Origin: Chryseotalea sanaruensis
Lineage (GTDB): Bacteria; Bacteroidota; Bacteroidia; Cytophagales; Cyclobacteriaceae
Length of the DNA stretch: 64,000 nt
Direction: 5' to 3'
Assembly (NCBI RefSeq): GCF_003990915.1
Contig: NZ_BHXQ01000001.1
Coordinates: 923,402-987,401, forward strand
Positions within the stretch are counted from its first letter, which is position 1. Each line of letters starts with the position of its first letter. A program made the translations under genes and the position numbers. Positions 27,978 to 36,112 of this stretch are shown here, piece by piece. The notes below the pieces were generated by a model. That model did not search any database. It was given only the letters and a program-made list of their open reading frames with translations, and was not told where the DNA came from.

Positions 27978-29177
27978 ATGAAGTCTATTATACGAATTTT
28001 CCTTCCGCTGACTTTGCTTGTTTCTGCTTGCCTGGAGAAAGCTGATCTGAGGTTAGAAGAAAAAAGCTTTTTCAGAATTTATGATAATGCAGATTTTAAT
28101 GCTGCTTTTACGCCTATTGATATACAACAAACCAGCGATGAGGGTTATCTTGTATTAGCTGGCAAACGTTTGGATGATAGTAATTTTACAGGCATCTACT
28201 TACTGAAAGTGGATAAGACTGGACAAATTGTTAACGAGGTGGATGATTTTGATACCCAATATGTAAACCCAGTCGGGCCTCTGCTCCTGATTAATGGTGC
28301 TTATCACTTTGTTTGCATGGATACAAACCTGCAACTGGCACAATTAGTCAGACTAAACGCTAATGGTGACATTGATGGAAGCATTACACCACTGGGACTT
28401 ACTTATCCATTAGCTATTAATACTGATGGCAATAATATACTTCTTCTCAGCTATGACAATGAAGATAAGCAAATGGATATTACACAACTGAGTGCTACTG
28501 GTTCCATCAGTGCCGGCCCTACAGGTTTTAGTATTGGCGTTGGTGATGAAACTGAAGAGCCCATCATCAATCATTTTATACAAGGTGGCAGGAAGTTTCC
28601 TTTTGCTATAGGCAGAACTTCTGGTGGTGCCATTTATTACAACGGCTTTTATAACTACACTTTCTCCCTGGTATTTACCAGCTTCGGAGCGGATGATCCC
28701 GCTGGCGTTGTTTACGGTCAGCAAGATGATGGTGGCTTCAGTGCTGTAATGCCAGTTGGTGCAGGTCAGTTTGCCGCATCGCGCTTTAATTTTGGTGACA
28801 ATTTTCTGCTCCCGCAAATCAACCTAACCACTAACGGTATTACAATAGGCACAGAGTTGGGCGGCTTTACTTTACCTGAACTGGCTCCTAACGCAACAGT
28901 AAGATTACTACATCACACTACTGACCAGCAGGCAAGTATTGTTTTCGGATCAAATACGCAAGCCAGGCAAATCGCACTTTTAGCTTATAACGAAGATGAT
29001 GGAAGCTTTACAGGCAGTCGCTATCTTGGTTTCGCCAATCCATTTGAAATTGGAAACCTCATTCAAACCAGTGATGATGGTATAGCTGTTTGTGGTATTA
29101 CCTATCTGGCAGGTCGTTTCCCTCGCATTTGTATTTTTAAACTTTCAAAACAGGAAGTTGAGGAGCTAACTAAGTAG
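27978..29177 (+). CDS. Lipoprotein of unknown function, repeated beta-structure
   Basis: The 399-residue protein has a lipoprotein signal (LTLLVSACLEK). I do not recognise a named family. Segments such as TSDEGYLVLAGKRLDDSNFTG and TSDDGIAVCGITYL resemble the repeated blades of the 'T9SS/beta-propeller' style surface lipoproteins found in this phylum. It is four bases after the barrel gene and ends the apparent operon of DUF1800, DUF1501, barrel and lipoprotein. It may be a surface accessory of that set. Confidence 0.6.
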   Translation: MKSIIRIFLPLTLLVSACLEKADLRLEEKSFFRIYDNADFNAAFTPIDIQQTSDEGYLVLAGKRLDDSNFTGIYLLKVDKTGQIVNEVDDFDTQYVNPVGPLLLINGAYHFVCMDTNLQLAQLVRLNANGDIDGSITPLGLTYPLAINTDGNNILLLSYDNEDKQMDITQLSATGSISAGPTGFSIGVGDETEEPIINHFIQGGRKFPFAIGRTSGGAIYYNGFYNYTFSLVFTSFGADDPAGVVYGQQDDGGFSAVMPVGAGQFAASRFNFGDNFLLPQINLTTNGITIGTELGGFTLPELAPNATVRLLHHTTDQQASIVFGSNTQARQIALLAYNEDDGSFTGSRYLGFANPFEIGNLIQTSDDGIAVCGITYLAGRFPRICIFKLSKQEVEELTK

Positions 29178-29284
29178 CAAATCGAAACAGATCAACTTGT
29201 TTTTTTTACTATCACCTGCTCCTTTAGCTAAACTGAGGGATGGTCAGATATTTTTTAGCAACTTGCGGTGACTAATTACCTTAA

Positions 29285-30310
29285 ATGATACATCTGCAGG
29301 AAAACATTGATCTGACATTACTCAATACTTTTGGTCTTCAGTGCACCGCACGTTACTTCGTTAGCATACAAAAAGCGGAGCAGCTTAAAGCTTTACTTGA
29401 GCTGGACTTTCTTCAAAAAGAGACCAAACTTGTTCTTGGTGGTGGTAGTAATCTGCTTTTTACAAAAAATATTTTTGATGGTTTGGTCATCAAAAATGAG
29501 ATCAAAGGGATAGAGATTCTGAAAGAAAACGATGACCATTGTTGGTTGAAAGTTGGTGCGGGAGAAGGCTGGCATGACTTCGTTTTATACTGTGTTAAGC
29601 AACAACTGGGTGGTGTCGAAAACCTTTCGTTAATACCCGGATCGGTTGGTGCCGCACCCATGCAAAACATTGGAGCGTATGGTGCAGAAGTGAAAGACAC
29701 TATCGAGTCTGTTACTGCCTTCGAATTTGAAAAAGGAACTTTTCGTGACTTTCCTAATCAGGAATGTGCCTTCGGATATCGCGAAAGTTATTTTAAAAAC
29801 GAAGGCAAGAATCGTTACTTCATAACACATGTTTGCTTTAAGCTCAGCAAGCGAAATCATATTATCAAGACTGAATATGGCGCTATAAAAGAGTTTCTTA
29901 CAAAAATGAATATCAATGAGTTATCACTAAAGGCTGTAAGTGATGCTGTCATTGCAATTCGTCAATCAAAACTTCCTGATCCAGCAAAGATTGGTAATGC
30001 CGGAAGCTTCTTTAAGAACCCAACTATTACACTTGAACAATACGAAATCTTAAAACAAAAACATGCTGCAATGCCAATGTTTGCTGTTGATGCATTGCAT
30101 GTTAAAGTACCTGCAGCCTGGCTTATTGAACAGAGCGGATGGAAAGGAAAGACCTTTGATAAAGTTGGTGTGCATACACAACAAGCGCTGGTCTTAGTCA
30201 ATTACGGACATGGAAAAGGAAAAGATATTCTTGAGTTGGCAACAAAAATTCAAGCGAATGTTGAATCTAATTTCGGCATCAAACTCAACATGGAAGTCAA
30301 CATTGTTTGA
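29285..30310 (+). CDS. murB: UDP-N-acetylenolpyruvoylglucosamine reductase
   Basis: The 341-residue protein is MurB of the long (type I) class. FAD-binding segments LVLGGGSNLLFTKN and SLIPGSVGAAPMQNIGAYGAEVKD are clear. FGYRESYFK carries the substrate-binding Tyr-Arg region, GNAGSFFKNP the catalytic Ser241, and NMEV near the C-terminus the likely catalytic Glu. The enzyme reduces UDP-GlcNAc-enolpyruvate to UDP-MurNAc with NADPH in the cytoplasm. It stands alone here rather than in a dcw cluster. Confidence 0.96.
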   Translation: MIHLQENIDLTLLNTFGLQCTARYFVSIQKAEQLKALLELDFLQKETKLVLGGGSNLLFTKNIFDGLVIKNEIKGIEILKENDDHCWLKVGAGEGWHDFVLYCVKQQLGGVENLSLIPGSVGAAPMQNIGAYGAEVKDTIESVTAFEFEKGTFRDFPNQECAFGYRESYFKNEGKNRYFITHVCFKLSKRNHIIKTEYGAIKEFLTKMNINELSLKAVSDAVIAIRQSKLPDPAKIGNAGSFFKNPTITLEQYEILKQKHAAMPMFAVDALHVKVPAAWLIEQSGWKGKTFDKVGVHTQQALVLVNYGHGKGKDILELATKIQANVESNFGIKLNMEVNIV

Positions 30311-30445
30311 TGAATGTTTAACCCAAAGTAGTGATGAGTAATGCTGTAAAAAAATTCGCACTTGAAAATTTTTTCGTAAAAATTTTTGCAGATTAATTTT
30401 TTGTTATAACTTTTCATCAGTTTTTAAACTAAACACTTAAGCGCT

Positions 30446-30523
30446 ATGGCAAAAACCGCTAAGAAGACAGCAAAGAAAGCAGTTAAGAAAACTGCTAAGA
30501 AGGCTGCCAAGAAGAAGAAGTAA
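30446..30523 (+). CDS. 25-residue Lys/Ala-rich histone H1-like peptide
   Basis: The frame from ATG 30446 to TAA 30523 encodes 25 residues, only Met, Ala, Lys, Thr and Val, built on the repeat TAKK/AAKK. Such KAAKK/TAKK tails resemble histone H1 C-terminal tails and bacterial H1-like DNA-binding proteins. It has an AT-rich upstream region and is followed 23 bases later by a strong terminator, which supports real expression of a short transcript. It is shorter than usual gene-calling cut-offs. DNA binding is inference from composition. Confidence 0.7.
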   Translation: MAKTAKKTAKKAVKKTAKKAAKKKK

Positions 30524-30546
30524 TTAGGTATAACCTAAAGACTTTG

Positions 30547-30588
30547 CGAGGGGAAGTAATCTAGGATTTCTTCCCCTTCGTTTTTTTA
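30547..30588 (+). terminator. Rho-independent terminator after the basic peptide gene
   Basis: GGGGAAG (30550-30556) pairs with CTTCCCC (30570-30576), with extra pairs at the base, followed by a run of seven Ts after TTCG. This ends the short transcript of the 25-residue peptide gene. Confidence 0.8.
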
Positions 30589-30980
30589 TAAACACACGCA
30601 TTCATATTATTAAGAAAAACTTCTTACCTACTCATTCATCCACCCTCTTATTTATTAAGTTATCCACAATCGACTTAACATTGAATGATTAGAATAAGTC
30701 ATCTAGCAACATTCATTTCATTGAAATAAAGCTGAACGCACCCATCACATTAGTTTCAACAGACCCAGTCCAAACCGAAACCATCCACCGATAATCAGTT
30801 CTTTAAATTCTTAGTTGTTAAAATCCTTCAGATCCTTAAACCCTGCAACCTTGATCCAGACCCTGGTGAGCACACCTGTTTTTCTTATTTATAAAATCGT
30901 TTGCAGAGATTTAATGTCTCAACTCCTTTATTCTTCCCTACATACATCGTAATTTTCTAGTGTAACCAAAGGATTAAACG
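30589..30980. other. Intergenic region between the two histone-like genes
   Basis: This 392-base stretch holds no convincing gene. It has one perfect DnaA-box-like TTATCCACA at 30660-30668, but no second one nearby. AAAGGATTAAACG just before ATG 30981 may serve as a ribosome-binding region. No array or mobile sequence was seen. Confidence 0.5.
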
Positions 30981-31304
30981 ATGGCAAAGTCTACAACACC
31001 AGTAAAAAAGAAGGTTAGCACAAGTGCTAAGAAGTCTTCTCCAGCGAAAAAAGCGAGCAATTCATCTATTACACTCGATATGGTAAACGAAGCTGCGCTT
31101 ACCGCACTTAAAAAATTGAACATTGAGGAAAAGCTTCAAAACGATATTGCCTGGTGCTTAGGAAGCTATCGCCACGATAACAACCCTGTTGGTCTGATTG
31201 AAACAGCAAAGCGTGCTATTACTGTACTTAAAGCAGCTAAAGCAAAAAATGCTAAAGCAGTTGCTGTTAAAGTAATTACTGACTTGGAGAAAGTGGTAAA
31301 GTAA
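30981..31304 (+). CDS. Small histone-like basic protein
   Basis: The 107-residue protein has a Lys/Ser/Ala/Thr-rich tail (about 1-28, with KKVSTSAKKSSPAKKAS) and a folded helical part (about 30-107, with ALKKLNIEEKLQNDIAWCLG and many A/K near the end). The tail is compositionally like the 25-residue peptide encoded 460 bases upstream. A role in nucleoid binding is plausible but unproven; I cannot name the C-terminal domain. ATG 30981 follows AAAGGATT. A convergent deaminase gene follows. Confidence 0.72.
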   Translation: MAKSTTPVKKKVSTSAKKSSPAKKASNSSITLDMVNEAALTALKKLNIEEKLQNDIAWCLGSYRHDNNPVGLIETAKRAITVLKAAKAKNAKAVAVKVITDLEKVVK

Positions 31305-31318
31305 ATTCCAGTAATTTC

Positions 31319-31801
31319 TTAGATCATGTGCGTTACGTTGGTAAGCTCTCCGGTGTATTGCTCAGCTTGAACCCCAAAGCGTGTTAAGAAGTCCACGCCC
31401 TCATCATTAGGTAGCCCTTTAAAAGCTGCGTAAGACTTCAGGTAGATAACCTTGCTGATGCCCATAGTGTAAATGATACGTGCACATGCAAGGCAAGGAG
31501 ATAGCGTTACATATAGCGTAGCACCATCTACAGAGGTCTGGTTTTTAACTGCATATAAAATGGCATTCTGTTCGGCATGAAGCGCCAGTGAGCATCCACC
31601 TTTTGAATCACGCGGGCATCCTGTTTCAGGGAACTCAACATCACAGTTATGTGTACCTGCAGGAGGACCGTTATAGCCTATGGATATAATTCTCGTTTCT
31701 TTGGTAAGCACAGCGCCTACATGTCGCTTTACACAATGAGAGCGCTTGGCCAGATTAACAGCCAATTCCATAAAAATGTCATCGAAAGCAGGACGTTGCA
31801 T
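31319..31801 (-). CDS. dCMP/cytidine deaminase (ComEB-like)
   Basis: The 160-residue protein is a zinc-dependent deaminase: His75-Ala-Glu77 (LALHAEQNA) provides a zinc ligand and catalytic Glu, and PCLAC (Cys103, Cys106) completes the site. SIGYNGPPAGTHNCD near 40-54 is typical of dCMP deaminase. It converts dCMP to dUMP in dTTP synthesis. The length fits an intact protein. It is convergent with the histone-like gene and divergent from the next secreted-protein gene. Confidence 0.92.
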   Translation of the reverse strand: MQRPAFDDIFMELAVNLAKRSHCVKRHVGAVLTKETRIISIGYNGPPAGTHNCDVEFPETGCPRDSKGGCSLALHAEQNAILYAVKNQTSVDGATLYVTLSPCLACARIIYTMGISKVIYLKSYAAFKGLPNDEGVDFLTRFGVQAEQYTGELTNVTHMI

Positions 31802-31914
31802 GATTTTTGTATATTTCTACGACAATATTACTAAAGAGAATGAAATGGCCATGCACAACGTTCATTTAAAGGAATGAAATAAAGCCTGGTCTTTCCAACA
31901 AAAAAGTTATAAAC

Positions 31915-32427
31915 ATGAAGCGATCACTCATTTACTTAGCATTATTCTTTTCATCTGGATGGGCCGTTGCACAAAATTCAGCAGAATTAGAAAAACGCAA
32001 TGGTTTTAAGGATATCAAACTAGGAACACCTATTGATTCCATAAAAGGAGCCACATTTAAAAGCGAATCAACAAATAAAGAAGGGCAGCTTTCTAAAATA
32101 TATGCAGTAGACTATCCTGTTTATAAAAATATCGGTGATATAATAGTTGAGGCAGTAGAACTAACCACATACAAAGGTTTGATCTACATCATCAAGGTTG
32201 TAACCGTTAAAGACACACGCCTAATGAAAGGTATGGAACTTGCTTTGGGCAAATCTGAATGGGATCTCCGAAATGAACAGTACTTCTGGAAATCTGAAAA
32301 CCTAATACTGACTTTTAAAGCAGTAGAAAAAGACAAAATTGAACTTACTTATACGTCATTTCCCATTTTGAAAAAGATGAAGGACGATAAGAAGAAAGAG
32401 GTCGAGAATATAGCGGATGATTTTTGA
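31915..32427 (+). CDS. Secreted protein of unknown function
   Basis: The 170-residue protein has a signal peptide (about 1-20, AVAQNS). No named domain is recognised. The body begins NGFKDIKLGTPIDSIKG, a pattern seen in small secreted Bacteroidota proteins, and ends in a Lys/Asp-rich stretch. It stands alone, divergent from the deaminase gene and convergent with the sorbosone-dehydrogenase-like gene. No function can be assigned. Confidence 0.6.
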   Translation: MKRSLIYLALFFSSGWAVAQNSAELEKRNGFKDIKLGTPIDSIKGATFKSESTNKEGQLSKIYAVDYPVYKNIGDIIVEAVELTTYKGLIYIIKVVTVKDTRLMKGMELALGKSEWDLRNEQYFWKSENLILTFKAVEKDKIELTYTSFPILKKMKDDKKKEVENIADDF

Positions 32428-32466
32428 TTATGTCTTCGCTCCTTAAATCTTGAAAGGATCATTTGC

Positions 32467-32474
32467 CACAGACC
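32467..32474. repeat. Half REP-like sequence
   Basis: CACAGACC followed by GG matches the 3' arm and flank of the REP family, but its partner arm is missing. A related string, ACAGACTGG, follows immediately. It may be a decayed copy. Confidence 0.35.
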
Positions 32475-32566
32475 GGACAGACTGGTTTCACAAATTCACA
32501 CAGCATAGGTAATCACTCCCCTATTCATATTTGTGCTTAACAGATAGACTTCCTGTAGCACCAAAA

Positions 32567-32661
32567 ATGCCGGACTCATTTCTACATCCCTTGTATAATT
32601 GGAATGTTGAAACAAGTCCGGCATAAATGATACCTGATTGATGTTTTTATCTACATCAATC
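32567..32661. repeat. Two inverted repeats between convergent genes
   Basis: ATGCCGGACT (32567-32576) and AGTCCGGCAT (32615-32624) are a perfect 10-base inverted pair, 38 bases apart. Just beyond, GATTGATGT (32636-32644) and ACATCAATC (32653-32661) form a nine-base stem with an eight-base loop. Neither is followed by a T-run. They may end transcripts of the two convergent genes or be remnants of a small element. Confidence 0.5.
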
Positions 32662-32671
32662 TGTTAGCGCA

Positions 32672-33835
32672 TTATCCTTTAAAAAAAATTCTATAGATTA
32701 CCCCTGCCTGATCGTCTGATACAAACATTGAACCGTCTTCAAGCACCAGTATATCAACTGGTCTGCCCCACGACTTCTGTTCTGCTTCATCTAACCATCC
32801 ACTAGCAAAAGTTTCATAAGTAGTTGCCGTGCTCGCATTCTCAACATTGACCATGCTAATACGGTAACCAATTTTTTGTGCACGATTCCAGCTTCCATGC
32901 TCGGCAATAAACAATTGATCGCGGTATTGTTCAGGAAAATTATCCCCTGTGTAAAATTTAAGTCCAAGTGGCGCAACGTGCGGCCCCAAGGTCTGTGCTG
33001 GTTTTATAAACTTCTCGCATGACTGCCCTTTCCCGAATTCAGGATCGCTAATAGTACCACCATGGCAATAAGGGTAACCGAAATGTAATCCTGCTTCGGT
33101 TACACGATTCAGTTCGCAAGGAGGAATATCATCACCCAACATATCGCGACCATTATCTGTAAACCACATTTCTTTTGTTTCAGGATGCCAGGTAAAACCT
33201 ACAGAATTACGAACGCCATTGGCATAGATTTGTAAATCACTACCATCCTTTTTAATAGAAGTGATAGAGGCGTAAATTTCCTTTTCTGACTTACAGATAT
33301 TACAAGGTGCGCCTACAGGTACATACAATCTACCATCTGGTCCAAAGGCAATATACTTCCATCCATGATGTGTTTCAGTAGGAAAATCTTCCTTTACAAC
33401 GACTGGTGTAATGGCTTTACCCAAATTCGCTTCAATATCATCATATCTGGTAATGCGACTCACTTCCGCCACATATAAGTCACCATCGTTCACGGCAACG
33501 CCATTAGGCATATTCAGGCCTGAGGCAATCACCCAGCGCTTATCAGCTTTATTATCTCCATTAGTATCTTTTACCGCATACACCTTATCACCGTTTCTAT
33601 TGCCCACATAAAGTGTTCCTTCCGGGCTCATCGCCATAGAACGGGCGTTGTTTACCTCCGCATATACTTCAATAGAGAAGCCGGCAGGCATTTTAATTTT
33701 ATCAAGGGGCAATGTTTTGGCGTATTCTGTAATAGCTTCTTCTCCTCCTTCTGGCACAACCTTACTCACTTCTTTTGTCGCATTGTTACAGCAAAGCACC
33801 AGTGCTGCTAGCGACAGTATCATCAATTTCTTCAT
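32672..33835 (-). CDS. Sorbosone/glucose dehydrogenase-like beta-propeller lipoprotein
   Basis: From ATG 33835 the protein has 387 residues with a lipoprotein signal (LAALVLCCNNA). The body is a PQQ-type glucose/sorbosone dehydrogenase-like beta-propeller: GFSIEVYAEVNNARSMA, THHGWKYIAFGPDGRLYVPV, NGVRNSVGFTWHPETKEMWF and FIAEHGSWNRAQKIGYR. The reading frame extends to 33865 but the extra residues break the signal. It is probably periplasmic or surface-bound; sugar oxidation is likely but the substrate is unknown. A -7-like TATTTTCG lies upstream. Confidence 0.85.
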   Translation of the reverse strand: MKKLMILSLAALVLCCNNATKEVSKVVPEGGEEAITEYAKTLPLDKIKMPAGFSIEVYAEVNNARSMAMSPEGTLYVGNRNGDKVYAVKDTNGDNKADKRWVIASGLNMPNGVAVNDGDLYVAEVSRITRYDDIEANLGKAITPVVVKEDFPTETHHGWKYIAFGPDGRLYVPVGAPCNICKSEKEIYASITSIKKDGSDLQIYANGVRNSVGFTWHPETKEMWFTDNGRDMLGDDIPPCELNRVTEAGLHFGYPYCHGGTISDPEFGKGQSCEKFIKPAQTLGPHVAPLGLKFYTGDNFPEQYRDQLFIAEHGSWNRAQKIGYRISMVNVENASTATTYETFASGWLDEAEQKSWGRPVDILVLEDGSMFVSDDQAGVIYRIFFKG

Positions 33836-33937
33836 AGCTCTGAATTTTAAACGAAAATAACACATTCAATACTCTATTTAACACGTTTTTCTGTAAGTGG
33901 TTCAGGTTAGTTATGATGCTTAGCGCAACGCTTTGCT

Positions 33938-33945
33938 TATTTTTG
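33938..33945 (+). promoter_or_regulatory. Candidate -7 element of the ABC-F gene (leaderless layout)
   Basis: TATTTTTG matches TAnnTTTG exactly and is followed by CACC and then ATG 33950. With start sites usually a few bases after the -7 box, the transcript would have little or no leader. No clear TTTG is seen at the -33 position. Confidence 0.5.
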
Positions 33946-33949
33946 CACC

Positions 33950-35854
33950 ATGATTTCTATTACCAACCTTTCTTACTTTATCGGGGGGCGAGCCTTATAC
34001 GAAAATGCCAATATGTTTATTAAGCCGAAGGATAAAATCGGGTTAATTGGTTTGAATGGCCGCGGGAAATCAACACTCTTGAAAATTATAGATGGGGAAT
34101 ATACCATTGATGCAGGTTCAGTAAGCAAAAGCAACGATTGCACAATTGGTTTCTTAAATCAAGATCTACTCTCTTATCAATCTGACGATGCTATTGTAAC
34201 GGTAGCCATGGAAGCCTTTAAGGAGGCTGTTGACACGCAAAGGCAGATAGAGCAGTTGCTACACAAACTGGAAACCGAGTATTCAGATGAAATGGTTGAA
34301 AAATTAACCAATCTCCAGGAAAAGTTTGAACAACTGGATGGCTACTCCATGCAGGCCAAAGCTGAGGAAATCTTGGAAGGTATCGGTTTTACTACTCAGG
34401 ATCTTCATCGACCCCTTCGCGAGTTTTCCGGTGGATGGCGCATGCGGGTAATGCTTGCAAAGCTATTATTAGAAAAACCTTCTCTACTCATGCTCGATGA
34501 GCCTACCAACCACTTGGACTTACCTTCTATTGAATGGGTAGAAAATTATTTGCGTAATTATGAAGGTGCCGTTATAGTGGTTTCTCACGATCGTTACTTT
34601 TTGGATAACGTAACCACAAAAACAGTTGAGGTTACACAAGGTCAATTGATTACTTACGAAGGGAATTATTCTTTCTATTTAGAAGAAAAGGAACTTCGAA
34701 AAGAAATTCAAAATGGTGCATACGAAAATCAGCAAGCTAAGATAAGGCAGACCGAGCGTTTCATTGAACGATTTAAAGCAAAGGCAACTAAGGCTAAACA
34801 AGTACAGTCTAGGGTTAAGGCACTAGATAGACTTGATCTCATTGAGGAGGTGGTGGACGATACAGCAGCTGTCAATTTTCGTTTCCGTTTTAAACAACAA
34901 CCGGGTCGATACATCATTACTTTAAAAGATGTTTCAAAAGCTTATGGCAGTTTGGAGATTTTAAAAAACAGCAATGCCACAATTGAACGAGGAGACAAAA
35001 TTGTACTGATTGGTGCTAACGGTAAAGGTAAATCTACTTTGCTTCGCATTATTTCAGGAACCGAACCGATTGAAGGCGAAAGAGCATTGGGCTATAATGT
35101 TATTCAGGGATTTTTTGCACAGCATCAGCTTGAATCATTAAAGCTCGATAACGAAATTATTGAAGAAATGAAACAAGCAGGTTCGGGTAAAACCGAACAG
35201 GAATTAAGAAATGTACTGGGTTGTTTCTTATTCTCGGATGATGATCAATACAAAAAAATTAAAGTGCTCTCTGGTGGAGAAAAATCGAGAGTGGCTTTAG
35301 CTAAAACATTGATATCGGAAGCTAACTTTTTATTACTAGATGAACCTACTAACCACCTTGACTTCATATCTGAAAACATTTTGATACAAGCACTTCAGCA
35401 ATATGAAGGAAGCTTTGTGGTAGTTTCTCACAACCGCCATTTCGTAAGTCAGGTAGCTAATAAAATCTGGTACATAGAAGATAAACAAATAAAAGAATAC
35501 CCAGGTACTTATGATGAATATGAGTATTGGAGAAAACAACAGGCTGCCATAACCACAGCACCTGTTAAAACCCAAGTGACACCTAAAGTAGAAAAGAAAC
35601 AAGAAGCCCCTAAGAACGACAACAATCAAAATCGGTTGAAGTCGCTTGAAAAGGAAATGAAAAAGGTAGAAGGTGATATGGAAACCTTACAGAAGCAAAA
35701 AGAGACTATTGAATTAAACATGACAAACCCTTCAATCTTTGGTAATTTTAATGAGCTTCAAAAGCTTCAACAGGAGTTGGCTATTATCACTCAAAAATTA
35801 GAGGTGGTAAATAAAAAATGGGATGAATTAGCAGAAACGATTGATACACTCTAA
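33950..35854 (+). CDS. ABC-F family ATPase (Uup-like)
   Basis: The 634-residue protein has two ABC nucleotide-binding domains without membrane segments: Walker A GLNGRGKST (about 36) and GANGKGKST (about 352), signatures FSGGWRMR and LSGGEKSR, and Walker B MLDEPTNHLD and LLDEPTNHLD. A linker with basic helices lies between them, and the C-terminus (about 540-634) is a charged coiled coil, as in Uup/EttA relatives. ABC-F proteins act on the ribosome or, for Uup, in DNA metabolism. Whether it gives antibiotic tolerance cannot be told from sequence. Confidence 0.93.
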   Translation: MISITNLSYFIGGRALYENANMFIKPKDKIGLIGLNGRGKSTLLKIIDGEYTIDAGSVSKSNDCTIGFLNQDLLSYQSDDAIVTVAMEAFKEAVDTQRQIEQLLHKLETEYSDEMVEKLTNLQEKFEQLDGYSMQAKAEEILEGIGFTTQDLHRPLREFSGGWRMRVMLAKLLLEKPSLLMLDEPTNHLDLPSIEWVENYLRNYEGAVIVVSHDRYFLDNVTTKTVEVTQGQLITYEGNYSFYLEEKELRKEIQNGAYENQQAKIRQTERFIERFKAKATKAKQVQSRVKALDRLDLIEEVVDDTAAVNFRFRFKQQPGRYIITLKDVSKAYGSLEILKNSNATIERGDKIVLIGANGKGKSTLLRIISGTEPIEGERALGYNVIQGFFAQHQLESLKLDNEIIEEMKQAGSGKTEQELRNVLGCFLFSDDDQYKKIKVLSGGEKSRVALAKTLISEANFLLLDEPTNHLDFISENILIQALQQYEGSFVVVSHNRHFVSQVANKIWYIEDKQIKEYPGTYDEYEYWRKQQAAITTAPVKTQVTPKVEKKQEAPKNDNNQNRLKSLEKEMKKVEGDMETLQKQKETIELNMTNPSIFGNFNELQKLQQELAIITQKLEVVNKKWDELAETIDTL

Positions 35855-35860
35855 AAGTAA

Positions 35861-35907
35861 GGGCTACCAGTCCGAATCCAGAGCCTACGTTCGGTTGCCG
35901 GCAGCCC
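35861..35907. other. Strong intergenic hairpin
   Basis: GGGCT (35861-35865) pairs with AGCCC (35903-35907), and CCGAA (35872-35876) with TTCGG (35890-35894), with further pairs between, giving a 47-base folded element just after the ABC-F stop. No T-run follows, so it is not a standard terminator, and it does not fold as a tRNA. Confidence 0.45.
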
Positions 35908-35947
35908 ATTACCCAAATACAAACCCAAAAAAATAAATAGGCTTAGG

Positions 35948-36061
35948 TTAAACAGCCAATTTTTCAAGACATACACTTAAGCCCAATAAAATCATTAGAA
36001 ATAGCAGTGCATAAAGTGAGATATGCACCCTTTTTTGTAGTCTGTTTTCTAACGTTTCCAT
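35948..36061 (-). CDS. Possible 37-residue single-span membrane peptide
   Basis: From ATG 36061 to TAA 35948 a frame encodes 37 residues: a short charged start (METLENRLQKR), then a hydrophobic run of about 20 residues (HISLYALLFLMILLGLSVCL) and a short tail. It lies on the same strand as, and 51 bases after, the anti-sigma-like gene, so co-transcription is possible. No clear ribosome-binding site is visible, as is normal here. Real but unproven candidate. Confidence 0.4.
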   Translation of the reverse strand: METLENRLQKRVHISLYALLFLMILLGLSVCLEKLAV

Positions 36062-36112
36062 AGTGAGTGGCTTTGTTCGTTAGACACAGCCAAACTCAAA
36101 AAGGTTGGAAAA

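Noticed and set aside
30660..30668. Perfect DnaA box TTATCCACA as an origin of replication
   Set aside because: Only one box was seen and no dnaA, dnaN or box cluster lies near; a nine-base match can occur by chance.
35861..35907. tRNA-like sequence after the ABC-F gene
   Set aside because: It folds as one interrupted hairpin with no cloverleaf, anticodon arm or T-loop.
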